Shown here: piece by piece, positions 29,910 to 39,149 of the stretch
How the letters are laid out: each line of letters opens with the position of its first letter
How positions within the stretch are numbered: position 1 is the first letter of the stretch
NCBI RefSeq assembly: GCF_000142805.1
Contig: NC_013083.1
Coordinates: forward strand, 620,001-684,000
Direction: 5' to 3'
DNA length: 64,000 nucleotides
DNA from: Lachancea thermotolerans CBS 6340
Taxonomy: Eukaryota > Ascomycota > Saccharomycetes > Saccharomycetales > Saccharomycetaceae
Program-made: the position numbers and the translations under genes
Notes under the pieces: generated by a model
The model's database searches: none
What the model saw: the letters and a program-made list of their open reading frames with translations, nothing else
What the model was told of the DNA's origin: nothing

Positions 29910-30855
29910 TGTGATGACGATCTTCGGTTCCTTGACTGGCTTGAAACACTAGAGTTCTGGTATCCAGTTATGTTTTGTCCTGCAAAAATTCGCCAGTGTC
30001 CGTCAATGCGCACGACACACTCACCACCGAGTTTCCACACCTGCGAGCCCTCGCCTGCTTCCGGAGTGCGCCGCGCCAGGCCCGCCAACCAGCGAAGCTT
30101 CCCCCGAGAGACCGCTGACCGCCCAGCGCCAGTAGGGGTTCCCGCCCAGGACAGAGGGTTCCAGGCGGAGCGCGTTGCGTCCGCCTGCGCGGGAGCCTCG
30201 CCCATCCCGCCCAGCGCACAGCATTCCACCCACTCACAAGAACACCCACGCAAGTTCTGTCCCACGCAAAAAAGTCCCAAATATTTTTCATCTGAAACTT
30301 TTCAGAAGGTAGAACGAACATATGTATGGGTTTAGCACATAGCAGTCACACAATGTTCCCCACACAAAGAAGGCTGTTGGCGGAACCGACATGGCTTACC
30401 AAACACATAAGACATCGTGGGTACAATTGAACGACAGCTCGAGATTGTGGCTCGCAGGGGTTACAGAGAATTGAGCATGCTGCTACGGCAGTGAGAGGGG
30501 CAAGATGGTGCCACGTGAGAAAGCTCAGGATCCTCGAAACCAAATCACGTGGCGATGGAGGTGAAGATGAGGCTGGATCGCTACGTACGGGAGAGTCGGG
30601 ATTGAGCCTATCGCGGCCCAAGGCGGGGAAACAAAGACTAGCGCTCCTTGAATAGTTTCGTTTGAGGGGAACAGCTAGCAGTTGCGGAGTTGTAGCTGCC
30701 TCGGGCTCATAGTGTTTGTGGAAGGACAGGCTTTTGCGTCGAGGGCCCAGTAGCGGTTTTCGCATTAAATTTTTCTGACGCTGGACAGCGTGCGCCTGTG
30801 GTGCACCTGCAAAAATAGAACTCTGCGCATATTTCATTCCACAACGCACGTTCAG
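29910..30855. other. divergent upstream region RPS7 / RKI1 with GC-rich island
   Basis: About 950 bases. Bases about 30000-30240 are strongly GC-rich (30121-30180 has 43 G or C of 60) and carry three copies of a CCGCCCAG motif. A Rap1-like site lies near 30320. Two E-boxes CACGTG occur near 30513 and 30545, closer to RKI1. Long open frames on both strands across the GC-rich part are a product of composition. Confidence 0.65.
30319..30332 (-). promoter_or_regulatory. RPS7: Rap1 binding site upstream of RPS7
   Basis: On the RPS7 strand it reads AAACCCATACATAT, matching the Rap1 consensus ACCCATACAT exactly in its core. Rap1 sites drive most ribosomal protein genes in this family. The site lies about 410 bases upstream of the RPS7 ATG, which suggests a long leader or a distant core promoter because the GC-rich island lies between. 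Confidence 0.8.
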
Positions 30856-31683
30856 ATGTTTCGAAATTTGAAAAGTCTGGTTCACACGAGCGTGCGCCGT
30901 TTTGCTGCCAAGATGACCTCCATACCCGATGTCAAGAACCTTCCCACACTCCACAGCACTCTCGAGGAAGCCAAGAGAGTGGCAGCATATAGGGCCGTGG
31001 ATGAAAACCTGGACTACGCGAACCACCGTGTTATCGGCGTTGGGAGTGGGTCCACAGTGATCTACGTTGCGGAGAGACTGGGCCAGTACCTGCTCGACCC
31101 TCAGTTCTCGATTTACGCGTCGCAGTTCATTTGCATTCCCACTGGGTTCCAGTCCAAAGAGCTGATTCTCACCAACGGCTTGAGGCTCGGCTCGGTCGAG
31201 CAGTACCCGGTGATAGACATCGTGTTCGATGGTGCGGACGAAGTGGACGTCAACCTGCAGCTCATCAAGGGTGGTGGCGGGTGCTTGTTCCAGGAAAAGC
31301 TCGTCAGCACCAGCGCCAGCAAGTTTGTCGTGGTCGCAGACTACCGGAAGCGCTCGCCCAAATACCTAGGTACCAACTGGGTCAAGGGTGTGCCAATCGA
31401 GGTAGTACCCACGAGTTACATACGAGTCCTCAACGACCTCAAGACCAAGCTAAAGTGTAAAAATGCGGTCCTGAGACAGGGTGCGCCTGCAAAGGCTGGC
31501 CCTGTCGTTACTGACAATTGTAACTTCATCATAGACGCGCACTTCGGCGAGATTGAGCACCCCGAGAAGCTGCATCAAGACATCAAAATGCTGGTTGGGG
31601 TGGTGGAAACGGGCCTGTTCATTGACAACGCGTCTAAGGCGTACTTTGGGAACCCGGACGGGTCGGTTGAAATGCTGGTATGA
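30856..31683 (+). CDS. RKI1: Rki1, ribose-5-phosphate isomerase
   Basis: 275 residues from the first ATG (30856), or 256 from the next in-frame ATG (30913); S. cerevisiae has 258. The RpiA fold is clear: GVGSGSTV (substrate phosphate loop), FDGADEVD (catalytic Asp region), LIKGGGGCL with KLVSTSA, and the C-terminal [19 protein letters not shown]. It interconverts ribulose-5-phosphate and ribose-5-phosphate in the pentose phosphate pathway. The extra N-terminus [19 protein letters not shown] has no acidic residue and looks like a mitochondrial presequence. The first ATG has C at -3 and the second A at -3, which would allow leaky scanning to yield both forms. It converges on ARF3. Confidence 0.95.
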   Translation: MFRNLKSLVHTSVRRFAAKMTSIPDVKNLPTLHSTLEEAKRVAAYRAVDENLDYANHRVIGVGSGSTVIYVAERLGQYLLDPQFSIYASQFICIPTGFQSKELILTNGLRLGSVEQYPVIDIVFDGADEVDVNLQLIKGGGGCLFQEKLVSTSASKFVVVADYRKRSPKYLGTNWVKGVPIEVVPTSYIRVLNDLKTKLKCKNAVLRQGAPAKAGPVVTDNCNFIIDAHFGEIEHPEKLHQDIKMLVGVVETGLFIDNASKAYFGNPDGSVEMLV

Positions 31684-31982
31684 GGCATGTCGCGTCAATG
31701 ACCTCAGGCCGTCCAAAAAGCATCGAGTAGGAAAGAAACAAGCTCTATATTTGTACAATATCAAACGATTAGTGTCATTGCAAGTTACATGGTTTCGCAC
31801 GGCGCGCATCATGTCGATCTTATATATTCTTAGTGGGTTCCTTCTTTGTGTCGGAAATGTAATGTTAACACCCTCTCAGAGGTTCAAGGAATCACAGAAG
31901 ATATCAATTCGGCCCAATGCGGTCGCTTTTGGCTAATATTACATACACAGTACGCCAGGGCGCATGCGTCGCGAACGTTGCT

Positions 31983-32537
31983 CTATTTTTTGTCCTTTGT
32001 CTTGGTATTGTTGGTGATCCACGATAAGCCCTCGACTAGACCCTGGCCCGTTAGGGCATTACTTCCAATGACACACCACAGTTGGCTGTCGAGATGCGAC
32101 TTCAGCTCAAGGTAGTCGGAGATTTCTTGTGGGTTCATGGAGCCTTTCAAATCCTGCTTGTTGGCCAGAACCAGCAACACTACTTCCTCCATCTCTTTGT
32201 CACCTATAATACTGTAGAGTTCTTCCTTGGCCTCATTGAGTCTCTTCATGTCCTGTGAGTCTATCACGAAGATAAGTGCAGTCGTAGCTGGAAAGTAGTG
32301 CCTCCATAAAGGTCTGAGTCGGTCCTGTCCTCCCACGTCCCACATGTTAAACTTGACGTTCCTGAAAGAGACTGTTTCTACATTGAAGCCTACTGTAGGG
32401 GCTGATGTTTTTATCTTGTTGAGCTTGAGCTTGTAAAGAATCGTAGTTTTGCCAGCATTGTCCAGTCCGAGCATCAAGATCTTCATTTCTCGATATCCGA
32501 ACATCTTGACCATTACCCTCGATATTGAGTTGCCCAT
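31983..32537 (-). CDS. ARF3: Arf3, Arf6-like small GTPase
   Basis: 184 residues, against 183 in S. cerevisiae. Gly2 with MGNSIS is a myristoylation signal. The P-loop GLDNAGKT is at 24-31, [13 protein letters not shown] carries switch II (from residue 66), and NKQDL is the guanine-binding motif. It is the plasma-membrane Arf (Arf6-like), acting in bud-site polarity and PI(4,5)P2 control. I begin at the ATG at 32537, since the 17 codons upstream start with TTG and would hide Gly2. Its place between RKI1 and CMR2 matches YOR095C-YOR094W-YOR093C and separates it from ARF1/ARF2. Confidence 0.93.
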   Translation of the reverse strand: MGNSISRVMVKMFGYREMKILMLGLDNAGKTTILYKLKLNKIKTSAPTVGFNVETVSFRNVKFNMWDVGGQDRLRPLWRHYFPATTALIFVIDSQDMKRLNEAKEELYSIIGDKEMEEVVLLVLANKQDLKGSMNPQEISDYLELKSHLDSQLWCVIGSNALTGQGLVEGLSWITNNTKTKDKK

Positions 32538-33941
32538 GTTGCTGCTCTTTGCCTCTTGTCCCGCAGAAGCACTGATGCCAAGATCCAACTGCGGATTGGA
32601 ATTTCCAAATAAACTATTTTCTAGCTTCTTTTACCTATCAAATTTTATACAGCTCATCATCCCGATTATATTGTTGCCAACGGTCCAAAATCATGCAGGG
32701 TCATAAAACTCCACCAGGTGGCATGAATATCACGTGCTATAACTGTACATACTCCTGCTGATACAAGGAATGTGCTATCCGGACTCTGGGAGTTGGGAAA
32801 CAAGGTATTTGGGGTGGTACAAAGAAAAGCATAGAGAAATCGGTAGGAAACCAACGTGGGGTGCAGAATTTCCGGAAATGAGATGAAATGTTGTATATTC
32901 TTTTATATCAAAGAAAGGTGTATGTTAAAATTCAGCGTTGCGCGCTAAGGCGCCAAAGGGCAGGTAGCAAACGTTGGAATTTGTGAACCAAATTAATACA
33001 CGAGGGAACTGTACCTTGTTAGCGCCTTTCGCGAAACTTGGAGAATTTCCTACATCGCTTTGAAGTGCTATTATTATGCTGGCGCGCGAAGTCATAACCT
33101 ACGTTCCTGTCCTTGACATCAAACGCAGCTGAGTGGGACTTGTATCTTGGATATAAAGCTAGCTTCTTTTGGAAGGCCTTCTTGAACTCGCAATAAACTT
33201 GTATAATTGAGAAGCTAGTTTGAGGATTATGTAGCCACTGGCGTGCAAAAGTACCGGGCCAGTCGACCGAAACCATTAAATTCAGTTAAATCGCTACTTG
33301 CTTGGGGTTACGGGCGTATTTTGTATTGTCCAAGAGACGCATTGCTACAGGGCACGAGTGCATCATAGTGCCAAGCTCTAACAATTCTTTGCTAGACTTA
33401 TAACTTAAGGAGACGTACTGTTAACTGTGTCACAAAAGAGTAACTTGTCGAGTTCCTATGAATTAAGACACAGCTTAACAAAACGCCGCGATTTAAGCAA
33501 ACCTGAAACCGAAATGAGTGGCACGAACCAAAAAATCTCCAAAAATTCCCTGAAAGCAGGGAAATAATGCTTCCTTACTTAGCCGTCCAACATTGGGTTT
33601 CACACGCTGGCAATCGTCTTAATAATTACCTCAAAAGATAGCGAAGTCCTTTCTCAATTTTTTCGCGATAAGCCCTTATTAAAGTTGATTTAAGTCTTAA
33701 GGGACCCTAAACTCAATAGCGCAATTGTTCTTTGCCAGATTCATCGCCTAAAGGACCATGATCGCAGAGTAGCGACAGCGCCCGCAGTGTCATGTGCCGG
33801 GATTACCTGACTTGGAATATGGAATGAAAGGCCTGGACGTCACGTGAGCAAAGTGTGTATGTATTGACATTTTGGCGACCGCGGAATGAGCAACACATAC
33901 TACAACCATCTTGGAAGCCGGCCATATCTTTCCTCCTATCC
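32538..33941. other. divergent region ARF3 / CMR2
   Basis: About 1.4 kb, AT-rich. An 85-codon ATG-started frame on the minus strand at 33019-33276 is listed separately. A perfect 7-bp stem with a 4-base loop (TTCCCTG, AAAG, CAGGGAA) is at 33546-33563. An E-box CACGTG is at about 33841 before CMR2. No RNA gene was recognised. Confidence 0.5.
33019..33276 (-). CDS. uncertain small ORF, basic protein
   Basis: An 85-codon frame beginning with ATG, inside a 1.4-kb divergent gap where S. cerevisiae has no gene. The product is basic, with a Lys/Arg-rich end (KRCRKFSKFRERR) and a helical, charged centre (EFKKAFQKKLALYPRYK). I recognise no family and see no membrane segment. It could be a lineage-specific small gene or a chance frame; length alone does not decide. 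Comparison with related Lachancea species at the same place would settle it. Confidence 0.2.
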   Translation of the reverse strand: MVSVDWPGTFARQWLHNPQTSFSIIQVYCEFKKAFQKKLALYPRYKSHSAAFDVKDRNVGYDFARQHNNSTSKRCRKFSKFRERR

Positions 33942-36900
33942 ATGGACTTTCACATCCCTTCTTGTCTGCCCGAAGAAGCTGGTAATCGGCTGCGAGAGCT
34001 CATCAAAGATTACCATGATGGCGACGTAACAGCAAAAGGATATTTGAAGAAAAGGCAAGAAATCCTGGACAAACACAACCCGACTGCGTACCCACTTGGT
34101 TCCCCAAACTCTGCGCAGAACCGCGGATCGACGCATATTCGAAACCACAGTCTCGCTTCGACTATTAGATCTCAAAGATCTAGCGTCGCACAAGGCAATG
34201 ATAACTACTCTATCGACACCACTTCAATACTCAACTCGAGAAACAACTCTATATACAAAGTCACAACCAGAAACTCAAGCGTACTCAACAGTAAGTCAAG
34301 TGCCTTAACATCCCCCGCTAAAAGCTCAGGAGGCGACACTTCGGGACCATGCTACAACCCAATGATTCCCCTGCTGCCGCGCACAGAAAGCCCACCTATG
34401 ACAGACTCGCTCCCTGCTATTCTCCGCGCCAGGTCACAACTTTATGAACGAGAGACTGCTTTTATGAGTATCAACAACAAGAACAAGGAAACCGGGATTA
34501 GTTGGGACAAGCTCTATCTGCGAGCTGAAAAAGTTGCTCATGAACTTGGAAAACATAAGCTTTACAAAATGGACAAGGTACTTTTGTGGTTTAATAAGGA
34601 AGACCTTGTAGAGTTTACGGTCTCCCTTCTTGGGTGTTTTATAGCAGGAATGGTTGCGGTTCCTGTTTCTTTGGAGACTTACTCACTTAGCGAAATATCC
34701 CAGATAGTGGGCCTCACTAACGCAGGGTTTACTTTGATTGCTGAAAACTGTCTTAAGCAAATTGACAGCCTGCGGTTTGATGGCAATAACAAGGTGCGAC
34801 TGACGAAAAGTGGATTTTTATCGGACATTACCTTTATAACCACCGATGACCTTGGCACATATTCCAAGGCTAAGAAGAGCAGCCCTACGTTCGATATACC
34901 TAGTGTATCGTATATCGAATTTACAAGAACCCCTTTGGGGCGCCTCTCTGGCGTCGTAATGAAACACAAAATACTATCCAAACAGTTAGAAACAATGGCC
35001 AGTATCTTAAATTCGCGAAGAAAAGCTCATTGGCCAAAAGGAGATATCGAGAGATCTTATAAAAACAAAAGAACTGGATCAAGGTACATTATGCTCAGTA
35101 GCTTAGATCCCACCCGATCCACCGGCCTAATCTTCGGCGTTTTGTTCAATATCTACACCGGCAATCTCCTCATGACAGTAGATGATCGCTTGTTGCAAAA
35201 GACAGGCATGTACGAAAATATCATCAACAAGCACAGGGTCAATATTTTGCTGAACGATCAACTACAACTCAAGCAGGTGGTTATTAATTACCTCGAAAAC
35301 CCTGCACTTGTAACTAGCAAGAAAAACAAGATTGATTTTAGCTGCATTAACTGGTGCATTACATCTTGTACAAATATTGACACAGAGGTTACTGACATGA
35401 TCGTGCACAAATGGCTAAAAAACCTTGGGTGTCTGGATGCTTCGCAATGCTACTCGCCAATGCTCACACTTCTGGATTTTGGTGGTATATTTGTGTCTAT
35501 GCGAGACCAGCTTGGAAACCTCGGAAACTTCCCAGTACATGACACTAAACTGAGACTTCAAGATGAACTTTTCATCGACAAAGAGCTCCTGAAAGAAAAC
35601 ATTATCAAACCAAGCATAACCGCCATGATTAACTCTTCAAGCTCAACAAAAGACTATTTGAGATTATCGTGTTTTGGATTTCCTATCCCTGACGCAACTG
35701 TTTGTATTGTTAACCCCGACGATGGTACTTTAGCACCAGACTTAACAGTTGGTGAGTTGTGGATCTCGTCGCCTAGTATCACTGACGAGTTTTATCAAAT
35801 GGAGAAAATCAATGAATTTGTCTTCAACGCAAAACTTAATTTTAAGAAAATGACAGAACTTTGGCAGTTGGCTGCGTTTGGGCCAGATGGTGGTTCTTTC
35901 AAGTCATCTGAAAGGTTAGATACAATCATGAGTGTCTGTCCCCCCACAAAGTCGTTTATTCGGACTAAACTGATGGGGTTTGTTCACAATGGCAAAATAT
36001 ATGTCTTGGCATTGATTGAAGATATGTTTTTACAGAACAAGCTTGTTCGGTTGCCAAACTGGTCCCATACCTCTGATGTTACCAAAGCCAGAAATGTTGA
36101 TCAACCGCAAAATACCGATGCGTCTGACAATCAAGAATCACTTCTTTCCAAAAGAGTGGTTCAAACATATTATCTGCAACATATCACCGAAAATGTTGTA
36201 AGAATGGTGGAAAAAGCCTTAGAAGTATCGGTATTTGAACTGCCGCAAAACAAGAATGAACACTTTTTAGTGATGGTAGTGGAGACTCCTCTTGCATCAA
36301 ATCTATCGGCCGCAACTGTGCAACCCACTCTAGCCTCAATAGCTCAACGGAGAGAACAGTACGAAAAAAAGATGACTACGATGGTTGAACAAATCTATAA
36401 AATCCTGTGGATCTTTCATAGAATCCAGCCTATGTGCATTATTCTTGTGACACCAAGGTCCTTACCAAGAAGATATTGCTCTTTAGAAATTGCCAACAGC
36501 ACAGTGGAGAAAAAGTTTTTGAGCGGCGGTCTGAACTCCAAGTTTGTGAAATTCCAGCTCGACAATGTGGTCCTTGATTTCATTCCCCACTCAAGTTATG
36601 TTAACGAAAGTATTTTTTCAGAACATTTGTCGAGCTTAAGGCATAGCGCTATTGGCCAGGAAAATGCGATGCTGAGCGGCAATTCAGGAGCTCTGCCTTG
36701 GCAAACTTCTGGAATTGACTACAGGGAAAAGTGTATGGACAACAGAAACAACAAAGACCTCACTACGTTCTCTAGCATCATTGATATACTAGAATGGCGC
36801 TCTGCAAAGCAGAGCGATGAATTTGCATTTAGCGATGGAATCGCAGGGTCTTCAGTGGCAAACTCCAGCCCAAATAATGTGCATAGCAAAGTTTCATGGA

Positions 36901-38783
36901 AGACCTTCAGTTCCATTGTGGGAAATTTTGTCAAGAAGATAGTTCAGTCTAAAACTCCCCTGAAAAGCGGCGACCACGTAGCCATTCTGAGTGGCAACTC
37001 TGTTGAATATGTTGCTACTGTAATAGCATGCTTTTATTGCAATTTGGTTGTCATACCCATTGCTCCATTAAACGAAGCTTATCCTAATGAAGAAGTAAAC
37101 TTCTTAATGAGTGTGGTCAATAATCATAATGTCAAACGTATCTTCGTGGACGCTAAAATGTACGCTATGTTAGAAGATGGGACCTCTATTAGCAGGCAAA
37201 TAAAGAAATTCAAGCACCTTCTTCCCAAAATTACTGTATTCTCAAAGATTAAAAAGAAGAATGATATATCGCCCAGTAATTTCAAGGACGTACTGAAAAA
37301 CAGACGAGGCTCGCTAACCAGTGAGTCAAGCCCATGTGTCATATGGATAGATCGCGAAACCGATATCCATCAAGAAATAAACGTCGTGGTGACACATAAA
37401 GTTCTTCTCAATATGTGCAAGATAGTCAAAGAAACATTACAGCTTACGAGCGACAGCCCAGTCATTTCCATGTACAAGCATACGGCTGGCTTAGGATTCA
37501 TTCAAACATGTCTAATTGGGATTTATGTGGGAACAACGTCCTGTTTTTTCAACTACCAAGACATTTTAGGAGACGCAACAAACTTTCTGATATCACTGCA
37601 AAACTTTAGTGTGAAGAACTTGATTTTGAGTCCAGAAATGCTTTACCTAATCCTTGACAGGGCAAACTCCATAATTGAGAGAGGGCGTGCCATTGGGTCG
37701 GGCAGGAAAGATTCGAAGCTGGCAAAAACAATGCTGAGGCCAGACTTCTTGAAAAAAGTCCGAAATATAATGATACCATTCAAAGGAAGGCCCCTCACTA
37801 ATACCATCCAGGCGTGCTTGGAAAAGTACCCTTCCATTGTTATCAACACCTCGCAGCTGAATTATGTTTACCAGCACATTTTCAACCCTCTAGTCGCGCT
37901 CAATCCTCTTAATGTCCCTTCACTGGATATATATTTGGACCTCACCTCATTGAGAGAAGGGCTTGTAAGAGACATTAATCCAAATGGCCTTACTTCTTCA
38001 GATCTGAGCCAGTATCTGCATTTGCAAAGCTCTGGGGTTGTTGCAGTTTGCACGGACGTCCCAATTGTCAACCCCGAGACGCTGGAGCCGTGCTACGAAA
38101 ACGAAATTGGGGAAATATGGTGCTGCTCCGAAGCTAATGTCTACGACTACTGGATTAGCAAAGTAACTTCGCCTGAAAAACAGGTCAGGTTTTCGGGCAA
38201 AAAAGCCAACCTACAAAAAACTTCCTTCGTATCTGCGCAGTTCAAGTCCAAGCTAGGAGGACAGGCCGACAATGGGCTTTCCTATCTGCGGACAGGCGAC
38301 TTGGGCTTCATTAAAAGGATCAAATGCACCGACTCTCGCGACAATACCCTCGAATTGGCAGTGCTTTATGTCTTGGGTAGCATCAATGAAACTGTCGAGA
38401 TTCTAGGGTTGACGCATTTCGTTAGCGATCTGGAGGCCACCGTGAAAAGCGCGCATCCCTGCATTGCGAACTGCATGGTTGCCAAGGTAGGAGGACTTCT
38501 CAGCTGTCTCGTAGAATGCCGCAATAGCAGGGGATACGAGCATTCAAACATAACCCCGCTCATCGTTGCTGCACTCCTTAAGAAGAACGGTGTTGTCCTC
38601 GATCTCTGCTGCTTTGTTAAGCCAAAGTCCGCGCGTATCACGGGAAATGCATGGCAAACTAACCGCATGACGCTGCTTAAGGATTGGCTTAAGGGGCGCC
38701 TTCAAGTCGAAGCCCAGTTTGGAATCAATTACGGCGAGAATAATTCAATTTATCTTCTCTCTGACTTTGCAGAAAGGAAATAA
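33942..38783 (+). CDS. CMR2: Cmr2-like protein with tandem AMP-binding domains
   Basis: 1613 residues, against 1648 in S. cerevisiae Cmr2. It opens with a DMAP1-binding-type helix (about residues 3-42, CLPEEAGNRLRELIKDYHDG) as in the DIP2 family. Two adenylate-forming (AMP-binding) domains follow: one about residues 180-830 and another about 920-1600. Both look degenerate: the Ser/Thr/Gly-rich phosphate loop is not clear in either, while the late LRTGDLGFI motif is kept in the second (about residue 1448). Animal and yeast DIP2 proteins act on diacylglycerol pools; yeast function is little known. I use the ATG at 33942; the frame runs 29 codons further upstream to a GTG. Confidence 0.88.
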   Translation: MDFHIPSCLPEEAGNRLRELIKDYHDGDVTAKGYLKKRQEILDKHNPTAYPLGSPNSAQNRGSTHIRNHSLASTIRSQRSSVAQGNDNYSIDTTSILNSRNNSIYKVTTRNSSVLNSKSSALTSPAKSSGGDTSGPCYNPMIPLLPRTESPPMTDSLPAILRARSQLYERETAFMSINNKNKETGISWDKLYLRAEKVAHELGKHKLYKMDKVLLWFNKEDLVEFTVSLLGCFIAGMVAVPVSLETYSLSEISQIVGLTNAGFTLIAENCLKQIDSLRFDGNNKVRLTKSGFLSDITFITTDDLGTYSKAKKSSPTFDIPSVSYIEFTRTPLGRLSGVVMKHKILSKQLETMASILNSRRKAHWPKGDIERSYKNKRTGSRYIMLSSLDPTRSTGLIFGVLFNIYTGNLLMTVDDRLLQKTGMYENIINKHRVNILLNDQLQLKQVVINYLENPALVTSKKNKIDFSCINWCITSCTNIDTEVTDMIVHKWLKNLGCLDASQCYSPMLTLLDFGGIFVSMRDQLGNLGNFPVHDTKLRLQDELFIDKELLKENIIKPSITAMINSSSSTKDYLRLSCFGFPIPDATVCIVNPDDGTLAPDLTVGELWISSPSITDEFYQMEKINEFVFNAKLNFKKMTELWQLAAFGPDGGSFKSSERLDTIMSVCPPTKSFIRTKLMGFVHNGKIYVLALIEDMFLQNKLVRLPNWSHTSDVTKARNVDQPQNTDASDNQESLLSKRVVQTYYLQHITENVVRMVEKALEVSVFELPQNKNEHFLVMVVETPLASNLSAATVQPTLASIAQRREQYEKKMTTMVEQIYKILWIFHRIQPMCIILVTPRSLPRRYCSLEIANSTVEKKFLSGGLNSKFVKFQLDNVVLDFIPHSSYVNESIFSEHLSSLRHSAIGQENAMLSGNSGALPWQTSGIDYREKCMDNRNNKDLTTFSSIIDILEWRSAKQSDEFAFSDGIAGSSVANSSPNNVHSKVSWKTFSSIVGNFVKKIVQSKTPLKSGDHVAILSGNSVEYVATVIACFYCNLVVIPIAPLNEAYPNEEVNFLMSVVNNHNVKRIFVDAKMYAMLEDGTSISRQIKKFKHLLPKITVFSKIKKKNDISPSNFKDVLKNRRGSLTSESSPCVIWIDRETDIHQEINVVVTHKVLLNMCKIVKETLQLTSDSPVISMYKHTAGLGFIQTCLIGIYVGTTSCFFNYQDILGDATNFLISLQNFSVKNLILSPEMLYLILDRANSIIERGRAIGSGRKDSKLAKTMLRPDFLKKVRNIMIPFKGRPLTNTIQACLEKYPSIVINTSQLNYVYQHIFNPLVALNPLNVPSLDIYLDLTSLREGLVRDINPNGLTSSDLSQYLHLQSSGVVAVCTDVPIVNPETLEPCYENEIGEIWCCSEANVYDYWISKVTSPEKQVRFSGKKANLQKTSFVSAQFKSKLGGQADNGLSYLRTGDLGFIKRIKCTDSRDNTLELAVLYVLGSINETVEILGLTHFVSDLEATVKSAHPCIANCMVAKVGGLLSCLVECRNSRGYEHSNITPLIVAALLKKNGVVLDLCCFVKPKSARITGNAWQTNRMTLLKDWLKGRLQVEAQFGINYGENNSIYLLSDFAERK

Positions 38784-39149
38784 TCTGCAGATCCAATGAC
38801 GTGCCTGCAATTGCAACACCTGTTGCCGTTACCAAATTCGAGGCGTTTTTAAGGTACTCCGAATGCCACCTGATGCTTTTGCGCATGCATGCCAAGAAAT
38901 TTGAGCCACATGCCTCGATATAGAATATTTTCGTATGTCCATAACTATGAGTAATGTGAAACTTAACGAGAGCCAATTTCAAGAATAAATATGGTTCTGA
39001 CCTTAAGATAAGAAAAAGCGAAGCACTTCTAAGGGCCACAAGAAGCACAGAATCGTTCGTTCGAGACTCTAATAAGAATAGGTTGACACAAGCGAGTTAA
39101 AGGGCTGAGAAAGAGTAAGATCATAGCGGAATAGACCAAAAACAACGGG
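38784..39149. other. intergenic region CMR2 / ECM3
   Basis: About 370 bases with the ECM3 promoter and CMR2 3' end. It is one of the two places where an ECM3 inversion breakpoint should lie. No repeat shared with the other side (40803-41163) was apparent by eye. Confidence 0.5.

Noticed and set aside
29691-30335. 214-codon frame on the plus strand opposite RPS7 exon 1 and its upstream region
   Set aside because: It overlaps the RPS7 intron and exon 1, has no family resemblance, and lies in GC-rich DNA where stops are rare in several frames on both strands.
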